Of a DNA stretch of 64,000 nucleotides, positions 63,984-64,000 are shown one piece after another. Positions within the stretch are counted from its first letter, which is position 1; each line of letters starts with the position of its first letter. The DNA is from Azolla caroliniana (lineage: Eukaryota; Polypodiophyta). The translations under genes and the position numbers were made by a program. The notes under the pieces were generated by a model. That model was not told where the DNA came from. It searched no databases and worked only from the letters and a program-made list of their open reading frames with translations. The stretch is from contig JBHGNT010000012.1 of assembly GCA_043228905.1 (NCBI GenBank), positions 18,104,001-18,168,000 on the forward strand, read 5' to 3'.

Positions 63984-64000
63984 TCCGACTGTGTATCCAA

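Larger units (their letters stand above)
63289..64000 (-). mobile_element. RE16: 3' end of a minus-strand Ty1/copia element, running off the right edge
   Basis: A shortened 3' LTR (63289-63376), the PPT complement ACTCCCCCTT at 63378-63387, and RNase H reading leftward. It cuts RE14. Left flank 5 bp: AAAAC. The same LTR family as solo LTR 1. Confidence 0.85.

Overview
The window is a retrotransposon graveyard from a plant nuclear genome. I found no host protein gene, rRNA gene or functional tRNA gene. Plant origin is inferred from several Ty1/copia elements whose primer-binding site (PBS) matches the plant initiator-Met type (TGGTATCAGAG), from a BED/DUF659-type hAT transposase, and from a Ty3/gypsy chromovirus with a C-terminal chromodomain. 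The species cannot be read from the sequence.

Layout (RE = retroelement, my numbering). 1-20.3 kb: RE3 (plus gypsy remnant) was split by RE2 (plus chromovirus, itself cut by RE1 at the left edge) and by RE4 (minus, apparently non-autonomous). RE5 (minus gypsy) sits inside an LTR of RE4 and contains two solo LTRs. A decayed hAT transposon lies inside the RE4 body. 20.3-41.1 kb: a copia leader/PBS fragment abuts the LTR of RE7 (minus copia). RE8 (minus copia) follows, split by RE9 (complete minus copia, flanking repeat GCTTG) and RE10 (complete plus copia, flanking repeat GTCTT). 41.1-42.3 kb: RE11, a collapsed gypsy-like remnant. 42.7-64 kb: RE12 (plus copia) is interrupted by RE13 (plus, complete, gag only) and RE14 (plus gypsy). 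RE14 is split by RE15 (minus gypsy, near-intact, flanking repeat CCGT) and cut by RE16 (minus copia, right edge).

The most unusual component is one gypsy lineage seen as RE3, RE4, RE5, RE11, RE13, RE15 and a solo LTR. Its members share a PBS of the form TGGTGAACCCGACGTG, a PPT containing GGTGGGGG, LTR ends TGTCG...CGACA, and mostly 4-bp target duplications of the form NCGT. The retropepsin motif is DHGS, the RT motif is FLDDIPIKG, and the integrase tail looks more like basidiomycete than known plant gypsy elements. It includes pol-bearing members (RE5, RE15) and members without pol (RE13 with gag only; RE4 with an unrelated charged-repeat ORF). LTRs of this lineage, and also the chromovirus LTR, carry tRNA-like Pol III A and B boxes antisense to the element.

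Almost every coding region is broken. The exceptions are the 1122-codon pol of RE9, the gag of RE13, and long stretches of RE15 and RE10. Sequence comparisons were made by eye.
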